NCBI GenBank assembly: GCA_963557065.1
Contig: CAUWCT010000100.1
Span: 1 to 6,366 of the forward strand
Direction of reading: 5' to 3'
Origin: UMGS1370 sp963557065
GTDB lineage: Bacteria > Bacillota > Clostridia > Lachnospirales > Lachnospiraceae
DNA: 6,366 nucleotides
The notes below the pieces were generated by a model. That model was not told where the DNA came from, made no database searches, and saw nothing but the letters and a program-made list of their open reading frames with translations. A program made the position numbers and the translations under genes. Below, one piece after another: positions 1 to 5,795 of this stretch (positions within the stretch are counted from its first letter, which is position 1; every line of letters starts with the position of its first letter).

Positions 1-95
1 CTCGTTTTTTGTGATGGTCATTTGTAATTTGGCAAAAAGAGCTGTGAATGGTAACGAAATTTTTTGTACGCAATCAAGAGCAAACGGAGTTTTGG

Positions 96-124
96 TTGAT
101 TTGGATCAGAGGATATTTTATAAT
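96..124 (+). promoter_or_regulatory. Sigma-A promoter for the greA-family gene
   Basis: TTGATT at 96-101 and a perfect TATAAT at 119-124 are separated by exactly 17 bp, close to the housekeeping sigma-A consensus. Transcription would start near 131, giving an untranslated leader of about 45 bases before the ATG at 175. The surroundings are AT-rich, so some chance similarity is possible, but both boxes and the spacing are good. Confidence 0.72.
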
Positions 125-160
125 ATATAAAGAATTTTGGCTTTCGAGTGCCGGAGATTT

Positions 161-166
161 AGGAGA
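161..166 (+). promoter_or_regulatory. Ribosome binding site that selects the ATG at 175
   Basis: AGGAGA at 161-166 lies 8 bases upstream of the ATG at 175. The in-frame GTG at 169 is only 2 bases from this site, too close for initiation. The protein therefore most likely starts at 175, two codons inside the longest open frame. Confidence 0.8.
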
Positions 167-174
167 GAGTGGAA

Positions 175-678
175 ATGTATGATAAATTAACACAGAGTGA
201 TATTAAAAAGATGGAAGAAGAGATCGAATACCGCAAACTGGTGGTTCGGAAGGAAGCGCTGGAGGCAGTAAAAGAGGCAAGGGCTCATGGAGATCTGAGT
301 GAAAATTTTGAATACCACGCAGCAAAAAAGGATAAGAATCAAAATGAAAGCCGTATTCGCTATCTGGAAAAGATGGTCCGCACTGCCAAAGTGATTTCAG
401 AGGATTCTGCGGAAGACGAAGTGGGGATGAACAATAGGGTAGAGTTGTATTTTGAAGAAGATGATGAGACAGAAACCTATAAAATTGTTACGACTGTTCG
501 GGAAAATTCATTGGAGAATAAAATCAGTACAGAATCGCCTCTGGGGAAGGCAGTGTTTAAACATAAGGCAGGAGAGCGGGTGTTTGTCCAGGTAGGAAAT
601 AATGAGGGATATTATGTGGTCATTAAGTCCATTGACAAAAGTACAGATGACAGCGAGGATAAAATCAGAAGATACTAA
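175..678 (+). CDS. greA: GreA/GreB-family transcription elongation (transcript cleavage) factor
   Basis: Gre factors insert a coiled coil into the secondary channel of backtracked RNA polymerase and stimulate cleavage of the extruded RNA 3' end. The 167-residue product shows the family layout. An N-terminal helical hairpin covers about residues 5-75 and carries the tip signature ARAHGDLSEN followed by EYHAA, with the conserved acidic pair D40 and E43 (counting from the ATG at 175). A C-terminal FKBP-like domain covers about 80-160, including the family hallmark SPLGKA. The length is slightly above the usual 155-160, owing to a charged tail ending DKIRRY. The gene has its own promoter and no clear terminator before the hydrogenase promoter, so read-through into the operon is possible. 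The family is certain; whether this is the housekeeping GreA or a second paralogue cannot be told from the window. Confidence 0.93.
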   Translation: MYDKLTQSDIKKMEEEIEYRKLVVRKEALEAVKEARAHGDLSENFEYHAAKKDKNQNESRIRYLEKMVRTAKVISEDSAEDEVGMNNRVELYFEEDDETETYKIVTTVRENSLENKISTESPLGKAVFKHKAGERVFVQVGNNEGYYVVIKSIDKSTDDSEDKIRRY

Positions 679-713
679 AGTGCGTGAAAGTATGTGAAAA
701 CTCGAAATTAGGA

Positions 714-731
714 TTGATAATAATATCACAA
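714..731 (+). promoter_or_regulatory. Possible Rex-like operator overlapping the -35 box
   Basis: The 18-bp element begins TTG, ends CAA, and has a right half ATATCACAA close to the TTCACAA half-site of Rex operators. Rex is an NADH/NAD+-responsive repressor of fermentation and hydrogenase genes in Firmicutes. The left half TTGATAATA is much poorer: only 4 of 9 position pairs are symmetric. The element has the right length and sits over the -35 hexamer, where a repressor would block polymerase. The region is AT-rich, so this remains a tentative call. Confidence 0.35.
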
Positions 732-742
732 TATGAGATAAT
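714..742 (+). promoter_or_regulatory. Sigma-A promoter of the hydrogenase operon
   Basis: TTGATA at 714-719 and GATAAT at 737-742 are separated by exactly 17 bp, with an extended -10 element (TGA at 734-736). Transcription would start around 749, leaving a leader of about 55 bases before the first gene at 804. This is the only good promoter upstream of the four tightly packed genes and probably drives all of them. Confidence 0.72.
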
Positions 743-754
743 AGAAAAAAATCG

Positions 755-767
755 GGCAGATTCTGCC
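755..767 (+). other. Small leader hairpin in the hydrogenase operon mRNA
   Basis: GGCAG at 755-759 and CTGCC at 763-767 form a perfect 5-bp GC-rich stem with a 3-base loop, just downstream of the predicted transcription start. No U-run follows, so it is not an intrinsic terminator of the preceding gene. It may protect the 5' end of the transcript, or be chance. Confidence 0.4.
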
Positions 768-803
768 TATGGCCATGTTTACAATTAAACAGGAGGAAAT
801 GCG

Positions 804-1043
804 ATGAAGGTAACGATTTGTATTGGGAGTGCATGTCATTTAAAAGGATCCAGAGAGATTATTCAGAAACTTCAAAGTCTCGTGGCACAGAATGGACTGA
901 CCGGAAAGGTGGACCTAAACGGAGCATTCTGCAGCGGAAACTGTGTGAACGGAGTCTGCGTAACAGTGGACAAAACACTGTTTTCTGTACAGCCTGAAAC
1001 AGTGGAAGCCTTTTTTGAAAAGGAAATTTTGGGGAGGCTGTAG
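804..1043 (+). CDS. Short thioredoxin-like [2Fe-2S] ferredoxin (NuoE/HydC-like)
   Basis: This 79-residue protein is a stand-alone thioredoxin-fold [2Fe-2S] ferredoxin, related to the C-terminal half of complex I subunit NuoE and to the small subunit of NAD-linked [FeFe]-hydrogenases. The four expected ligands are present: C6 and C11 (C-x4-C, in CIGSAC) and C43 and C47 (C-x3-C, in CSGNC). A fifth cysteine, C52, follows. The N-terminal helical domain of full-length NuoE (about 160 residues) is missing, so it probably acts as a one-electron carrier and not as part of an NADH-oxidising complex; no NuoF-type flavoprotein is present here. The start has an excellent AGGAGG at 791-796, 7 bases upstream. 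Its stop lies 3 bases before the next gene. A role in delivering electrons to or from the HydS-like protein is inferred from position only. Confidence 0.88.
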   Translation: MKVTICIGSACHLKGSREIIQKLQSLVAQNGLTGKVDLNGAFCSGNCVNGVCVTVDKTLFSVQPETVEAFFEKEILGRL

Positions 1044-1046
1044 CGG

Positions 1047-2780
1047 ATGAACATAATTGACTTTAAGGGGGCTAAATGCAAACATTGTTATAAGTGCGTC
1101 CGCTACTGTGATGTAAAAGCAATTATGATCAAAAATGAGCGGGCAGAGATTATTCCGGAAAAGTGCGTGCTGTGCGGGCACTGTCTTTTGGTTTGTCCCC
1201 AGTCTGCAAAAACGCTGGTCAGCGATTTGGATAAGGTCCGATACATGATTGGCAGGGGGGAGACGGTAGTGGCATCCATTGCGCCGTCTTATATGGGACT
1301 TTTAAAATATAATTCTCTGGGCCAGGTCAATGGAGCTTTAAGAAAATTGGGATTTGCAGATGTCAGGGAGACTTCAGAGGGCGCTGCATTTGTGACAGAA
1401 GAGTATAACCGTCTTCTGAAAGATGGAAAGATGGAGAATATTATTACGACCTGCTGTCCCAGTATCAATGATTTGATTGAGATTTATTATCCCAGTCTGG
1501 TGCCTTACATGGCTCCGGTAGTTTCACCTATGGTGGCTCATGGGATGATTCTTCGGAAAGAATATGGACCGGATGCTAAAATTGTATTTATCGGTCCATG
1601 TATTGCAAAGAAAAAGGAAGCAGCCGATCCCAGGCATCCTGGTTATATTAATGCAGTGCTCAATTTTAATGATATTGAGAAATGGCTGGAGGAAGAGGAG
1701 ATCACTATATCGGATTGTGATGACATCCCGTTTGAGAAACTGGACCCAAAAGTGAACCGACTGTATCCGGTTACCAGCGGAGTTATGAATTCGGTACTTG
1801 CGACAGAGAAAAAAGAGGATTCTTATAAAAAGTTTTATGTCCATGGGACAGCCAACTGTATAGAATTGTGCGAGAGTATGGTCAGGGGCGAGATTTCCGG
1901 ATGCTTTATTGAGATGAATATGTGTGCTGGCGGCTGTATTAAAGGACCGACCGTCCATGATAAGAGTATTTCAAGATTTAAAGTAAAGTTAAAAATGGAA
2001 GAAACGATTCCAAAGGAAGCGCCGGATGAGTCGAAGATGGAGGAGATGGCAGAGGGAATCTCTTTTGGAAAAGTCTTTGAAGATAAATCTCCAGAGGATC
2101 CGATGCCGACAGAGGAGCAAATCCAGCAGATATTAAGAATGATTGGCAAAAATAAGCCGGAGGATGAATTAAACTGCAGCGCCTGCGGATATCCTACATG
2201 CCGGGATAAGGCTATTGCGGTTTTTCAGAAAAAGGCAGAACTTACCATGTGTATTCCATATATGCACAGCAAGGCGGAGTCGTTATCAAATCTGGTTATG
2301 GAAACCTCGCCCAATATTGTCCTGATTGTGGACAGAGAAATGAAGGTATTAGAGTGTTCCAATATTGTAGAACAGTATTTAGGAACACCCAGAGAGGAAA
2401 TGCTTCATACTTATCTGTTTGAGTATCTTGATCCGTCTGATTTCCAGTGGGTTTTCGATACAAAACAGAACATCCATGGCAAGAAAGTGACGTATTCCCA
2501 GTACAATCTGGCAACTCTTCAGAATATCGTTTACATAGAAAAAGAAGATGCGGTTTTAGCTACATTTATTGACATCACAAAGCAGGAGGAGCAGGCCAAA
2601 GAAGAGTATGGCAAGAAACTGGATACCATTGATCTGGCTCAGAAGGTCATTCACAAACAGATGATGGTAGCGCAGGAGATTGCAGGGCTGCTTGGTGAAA
2701 CTACAGCAGAGACCAAGACAACACTGACGAAATTGTGCAGATCTCTTCTGGAGGATGGCAGTGAAAGCGAGGTCAGATAA
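1047..2780 (+). CDS. hydS: PAS-containing [FeFe]-hydrogenase, putative H2 sensor (group C, HydS)
   Basis: The 577-residue protein combines a hydrogenase core with sensory parts. Residues 8-55 hold a two-[4Fe-4S] ferredoxin domain (C11, C14, C17, C21; C40, C43, C46, C50). Residues about 72-305 form the H-cluster domain, with TTCCPS (C136, C137), GPCIAKKKE (C185) and MCAGGC (C293, C297). The predicted H-cluster ligands are C137, C185, C293 and C297. A further Fe-S motif follows at C377, C380, C385 and C402, then a PAS domain at about 410-512 and a helical tail at 520-577 with no histidine-kinase or diguanylate-cyclase motifs. This architecture matches group C hydrogenases, proposed H2 sensors. 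Relative to CpI, the proton-path positions Glu279 and Ser319 appear as V116 and A156, while the relay cysteine is kept (C136). GGGAGG-like bases lie just upstream of the ATG. It is co-transcribed with the phosphatase that follows. The sensory role is inferred from family. Confidence 0.9.
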   Translation: MNIIDFKGAKCKHCYKCVRYCDVKAIMIKNERAEIIPEKCVLCGHCLLVCPQSAKTLVSDLDKVRYMIGRGETVVASIAPSYMGLLKYNSLGQVNGALRKLGFADVRETSEGAAFVTEEYNRLLKDGKMENIITTCCPSINDLIEIYYPSLVPYMAPVVSPMVAHGMILRKEYGPDAKIVFIGPCIAKKKEAADPRHPGYINAVLNFNDIEKWLEEEEITISDCDDIPFEKLDPKVNRLYPVTSGVMNSVLATEKKEDSYKKFYVHGTANCIELCESMVRGEISGCFIEMNMCAGGCIKGPTVHDKSISRFKVKLKMEETIPKEAPDESKMEEMAEGISFGKVFEDKSPEDPMPTEEQIQQILRMIGKNKPEDELNCSACGYPTCRDKAIAVFQKKAELTMCIPYMHSKAESLSNLVMETSPNIVLIVDREMKVLECSNIVEQYLGTPREEMLHTYLFEYLDPSDFQWVFDTKQNIHGKKVTYSQYNLATLQNIVYIEKEDAVLATFIDITKQEEQAKEEYGKKLDTIDLAQKVIHKQMMVAQEIAGLLGETTAETKTTLTKLCRSLLEDGSESEVR

Positions 2781-3958
2781 TGGGGATTACCGTAGATGTT
2801 GCTTATAAAAGCCTGAACAAATTTACAGAGATTTTGTGCGGCGATAAGGTGGAAATGCTGGAGACAGAGGACTCCAACATCATGATTCTGGCAGACGGTA
2901 TGGGAAGCGGGGTCAAGGCTAATATTTTGGCAACCCTGACTTCTAAAATTCTGGGCACCATGTTTTTAAACGGGGCTACGTTGGAAGAGTGTGTGGACAC
3001 CATTGTCCAGACGCTGCCGGTATGTCAGGTACGTCAGGTGGCCTATTCCACGTTCAGCATTCTGCAGGTCTTCCACAATGGGGACGCGTACCTGGTGGAG
3101 TTTGACAATCCAGGCTGCATTTTTATCCGGGATGGAATTTTGCAGGAAATTCCCAGAAAGATTCGGGAAGTAGAAGGAAAAAAGATTAATGAATTTCGTT
3201 TCAAAGTTAAAAAGGGCGATGCTCTAATTTTGATGAGTGATGGCACCATTCATGCAGGAGTAGGGGAACTTCTGAATTTTGGATGGCTGTGGGAAGACAT
3301 TGCAAAGTATGCGTTAAAAGAGTATTACCGCACGATTTCCGCAGCCCGTCTGGCGGGAGCGCTGTGCCATGCCTGTGATGAACTTTATCAGTTTCGTCCA
3401 GGCGATGATACGACTGTTGCTGTAATGCGGATTATTGACAGCAAGCCGGTGCATCTGATGACAGGGCCGGCCAGCAATCCGGCAGATGATGAGCGGATGG
3501 TAAGGGATTTCATGTCTGATGATACAGCAAAAAAGATTGTCAGCGGAGGCACCAGTTCGACCATTGTGGCCAGAGTGTTAGATAAACCTCTGGATGTATC
3601 AATGGAATATGTGGACCCGGATATCCCGCCGATTGCATATATTGAGGGTGTGGATCTGGTGACAGAAGGAGTTTTGACATTAAACAGAGTTCTCCATTTA
3701 ATCCGGCGGTATGTAAAAAATGAGACAATCAATGAAGAGTTTTTTGGGGAACTGGATAAGAAGAACGGGGCGTCCATGGCTGCCAAAATGCTGATAGAGG
3801 ATTGTACACAAGTGCAGATGTTTGTGGGGAAAGCGATTAACAGTGCCTATCAGAACCCCAATCTGCCCTTTGATTTGGGAATCCGGCAGAATCTGGTAGA
3901 CCAGTTAAAGCATGCGATTGAAGAGATGGGAAAAAAGGTTACGGTTACTTATTATTAA
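2780..3958 (+). CDS. SpoIIE-family (PP2C-type) serine/threonine protein phosphatase
   Basis: PP2C/SpoIIE phosphatases use two metal ions to dephosphorylate serine or threonine in partner proteins, classically anti-sigma-factor antagonists. In this 392-residue protein the catalytic domain covers about residues 1-220. Metal-binding motifs are ADGMGSG (D39), SDG (D154) and GDDTTV (D209, D210). Residues about 222-392 form a second domain that I cannot assign; it contains SGGTSSTIVARVL (256-268) and an LVTEGVLTLNRVL stretch (293-305). No membrane segment is seen, so the protein should be cytoplasmic. Its ATG overlaps the stop codon of the HydS gene (TAATG), indicating translational coupling and roughly equal amounts of the two proteins. 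No anti-sigma factor or STAS-domain partner is in the window. The best reading is that this is the output module of the HydS sensor; the substrate is unknown. Confidence 0.88.
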   Translation: MGITVDVAYKSLNKFTEILCGDKVEMLETEDSNIMILADGMGSGVKANILATLTSKILGTMFLNGATLEECVDTIVQTLPVCQVRQVAYSTFSILQVFHNGDAYLVEFDNPGCIFIRDGILQEIPRKIREVEGKKINEFRFKVKKGDALILMSDGTIHAGVGELLNFGWLWEDIAKYALKEYYRTISAARLAGALCHACDELYQFRPGDDTTVAVMRIIDSKPVHLMTGPASNPADDERMVRDFMSDDTAKKIVSGGTSSTIVARVLDKPLDVSMEYVDPDIPPIAYIEGVDLVTEGVLTLNRVLHLIRRYVKNETINEEFFGELDKKNGASMAAKMLIEDCTQVQMFVGKAINSAYQNPNLPFDLGIRQNLVDQLKHAIEEMGKKVTVTYY

Positions 3959-3979
3959 CAGCCTGACAGGAGGATAATT

Positions 3980-5431
3980 ATGATTACCAATGACGCAACA
4001 ATTTTACGTTTGAAGCATGAGGTTCTGTATGAGGTGGCAAAAAAGGCCTGGGCAGGAACTCTGGAGGAAGAGCGGGATGAGATTCCCTATGAGATGATTC
4101 CTGGTCCTCAGGCGCAGTACCGCTGCTGTATTTATAAAGAGAGAGAGATTATCAAACAAAGAGTCCGTCTGGCAGAGGGACAATGCCCAATTGGACATGA
4201 GTCTAAAAATGTAGTGCAGGTTATTAATGCAGCTTGTGAAGAGTGTCCGATTGCATCTTATATTGTAACGGATAACTGCCGGAAATGTATGGGAAAAGCT
4301 TGCCAGAACTCCTGCCATTTCGGTGCGATTACTATGGGACAGCACAGAGCGCACATTGATCCCACCAAATGTAAGGAGTGCAGTAAGTGCGCACAGGCAT
4401 GTCCTTATAACGCCATTGCTCATCTGGAAAGACCCTGTAAGAAGGTATGTCCGGTGGATGCCATTACTTATGATGAGTATGGCATCTGTCAGATTGATGA
4501 AGAAAAGTGCATTCAGTGCGGCGCCTGTATCCATAGCTGTCCCTTTGGCGCTATCGGTTCAAAGACCTTTCTGGTGGATGTAATTAACCTGATTAAGGCA
4601 GGAAAAGAAGTAGTGGCTATGGTAGCTCCGGCTACAGAGGGACAGTTTGGAAAAGATATTACTATGGCAAGTTTAAAGACCGCTTTAAAGAAGGCTGGCT
4701 TTGCAGACATGGTAGAAGTTGGATTAGGCGGAGACATGACCGCTGCTTATGAGGCAGAGGAGTGGGCAGAGGCTTATAAGGAAGGCAAGAAAATGACGAC
4801 TTCCTGCTGTCCGGCTTTTGTAAATATGATTAAACAGCATTTCCCAGAATTGCTGGAAAATATGTCTACTACCGTTTCTCCGATGTGTGCTGTTTCCCGC
4901 TATTTAAAGACAGTGCGTCCTGGCGTGATTACGGTATTTATCGGTCCATGTATTGCCAAGAAGAGCGAGACTCTGGACTTAAATATTAAGGACAACGCAG
5001 ATTATGCTATGACATTTGGCGAACTTCGGGCTATGCTTCGGGCAAAAGACATTACATTAGAGCCGGAAGAGAACCATTATCAGGAAAGTTCGGTATTTGG
5101 AAAGCGTTTTGGAAACGGCGGCGGCGTAACTTCTGCAGTGCTTCAGTGCTTTAAAGAAATGGGAGAGGATATCCAGCCAAAGGTTGCGGCCTGCAGCGGC
5201 GGCGCAGAATGCAAGAAGGCCCTCCTTCTTCTCAAATTAGGAAAACTGCCGGAAGACTTTATTGAAGGAATGGCCTGTGTGGGCGGTTGTGTAGGAGGCC
5301 CCAGCAGACACAAGGCGGAAAATGAGGCAAAGAAGGACAGAGATGCGCTGATCGCAGCGGCGGATGACAGAAAGGTACTGGAAAATTTGAAGAATTATCC
5401 AATGGATCGGTTCTCTATGCATAGAGATTAA
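3980..5431 (+). CDS. Group B [FeFe]-hydrogenase, ferredoxin-type catalytic subunit
   Basis: This 483-residue enzyme should interconvert H2 with protons and electrons, with ferredoxin as probable partner. Residues 1-95 are a cysteine-containing N-terminal region (C49, C50, C69, C86, C89) typical of group B. Ferredoxin-like motifs follow: C100/C103/C108/C112, C131/C134/C137/C141, C153 with C157, and C177/C180/C183/C187. The H-cluster domain (about 205-445) carries TTSCCPAF (C276, C277), GPCIAKK (C324) and MACVGGC (C433, C437); the ligands would be C277, C324, C433 and C437. The CpI proton-path positions Cys299, Glu279, Glu282 and Ser319 correspond to C276, E258, E261 and S296, so catalysis looks intact. 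Start: AGGAGG at 3968-3973, 6 bases upstream of the ATG and 21 bases after the phosphatase stop. A strong terminator follows. No HydE, HydF or HydG maturase is in the window. Direction of catalysis in vivo is not known for most group B enzymes. Confidence 0.92.
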   Translation: MITNDATILRLKHEVLYEVAKKAWAGTLEEERDEIPYEMIPGPQAQYRCCIYKEREIIKQRVRLAEGQCPIGHESKNVVQVINAACEECPIASYIVTDNCRKCMGKACQNSCHFGAITMGQHRAHIDPTKCKECSKCAQACPYNAIAHLERPCKKVCPVDAITYDEYGICQIDEEKCIQCGACIHSCPFGAIGSKTFLVDVINLIKAGKEVVAMVAPATEGQFGKDITMASLKTALKKAGFADMVEVGLGGDMTAAYEAEEWAEAYKEGKKMTTSCCPAFVNMIKQHFPELLENMSTTVSPMCAVSRYLKTVRPGVITVFIGPCIAKKSETLDLNIKDNADYAMTFGELRAMLRAKDITLEPEENHYQESSVFGKRFGNGGGVTSAVLQCFKEMGEDIQPKVAACSGGAECKKALLLLKLGKLPEDFIEGMACVGGCVGGPSRHKAENEAKKDRDALIAAADDRKVLENLKNYPMDRFSMHRD

Positions 5432-5443
5432 AAAGATAGATTC

Positions 5444-5471
5444 TGATTAACACTAAATGATTAACACTAAA
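5444..5471 (+). repeat. Perfect tandem duplication of a 14-bp unit
   Basis: The unit TGATTAACACTAAA occurs twice in direct succession (5444-5457 and 5458-5471) with no mismatch. It lies 12 bases after the hydrogenase stop codon, and the second copy runs into the left arm of the terminator. It looks like a replication-slippage product; no function is evident. Confidence 0.9.
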
Positions 5472-5527
5472 AACCGTTATGGAATGAAAGCAGGACATGG
5501 AGCCTGTTCATTCCGTAACGGTTTTTT
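5469..5527 (+). terminator. Strong rho-independent terminator of the hydrogenase operon
   Basis: A long hairpin pairs 5469-5487 (AAAAACCGTTA, then TGGAATGA) with 5508-5526 (TCATTCCG, then TAACGGTTTTT), with one T-G wobble. An upper CAGG/CCTG stem (5491-5494 with 5503-5506) follows a small internal loop, and the apical loop is about 8 bases. Six T residues at 5522-5527 follow the GC-containing stem. The A-run at the left base means it could also stop transcription on the opposite strand. It separates the operon from the downstream lipoprotein gene. Confidence 0.93.
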
Positions 5528-5732
5528 GTTATTAGTATGTTTTGGGTAAAATTCAGATAATTCGGAAATGAAAACAGGTAATATGACGAAAAAATATTTT
5601 TAGATTTGTGAAATTGCAATAAAAATAGGATGTGAAATGTCGAAAAAACAAATGAAATGTAAAAATAGAAAAAATTGGGACAGGGGTGGTAAAGAAAAGT
5701 AAAAAGAACAAAAACACAGGAAAATGCTCGGT

Positions 5733-5741
5733 TGGTATAAT
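5733..5741 (+). promoter_or_regulatory. Extended -10 promoter for the lipoprotein gene
   Basis: TGG followed by a perfect TATAAT (5736-5741) forms an extended -10 element (TGnTATAAT). No convincing -35 hexamer lies at the expected 5713-5718 (AACACA), which extended -10 promoters tolerate. Transcription would start near 5748. The rest of the 5528-5780 spacer is A-rich, with no further gene. A tiny hairpin with a GGAA (GNRA-type) loop, GCAG/CTGC at 5760-5771, sits just before the ribosome binding site. Confidence 0.55.
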
Positions 5742-5795
5742 CATTATAAGAACAAAAAAGCAGGGAACTGCACAATTTTAAGGAGGAACGTGATT

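Noticed and set aside
1..11. CTCG followed by six T at the left edge, possible tail of an upstream terminator
   Set aside because: The would-be stem lies outside the window, so a terminator cannot be shown.
2..130. Frame open from the left edge to a TAA at 128-130, about 42 codons, possible end of an upstream gene
   Set aside because: The translation shows no recognisable family features, the stretch is AT-rich, and its end overlaps the near-consensus promoter at 96-124. Chance opening is as likely.
508..834. Minus-strand open frame of 108 codons across the end of greA and the operon promoter
   Set aside because: It overlaps the greA 3' end, the hydrogenase promoter and the first operon start, and its product has no recognisable features.
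4004..4534. Minus-strand open frame of 176 codons opposite the group B hydrogenase
   Set aside because: It is a shadow of a clearly conserved coding gene, with no family motifs and no convincing ribosome binding site.
5606..5672. Repeated GAAATGT and AAAAATAG words in the A-rich spacer
   Set aside because: The copies are short, irregularly spaced and lie in low-complexity sequence. Neither a regular array nor a riboswitch-like structure could be built.
5467..5775. Minus-strand open frame of 102 codons in the intergenic spacer
   Set aside because: It encodes a Phe/Tyr/Ser-rich low-complexity product derived from the A-rich + strand, runs through the terminator hairpin, and overlaps the downstream promoter.
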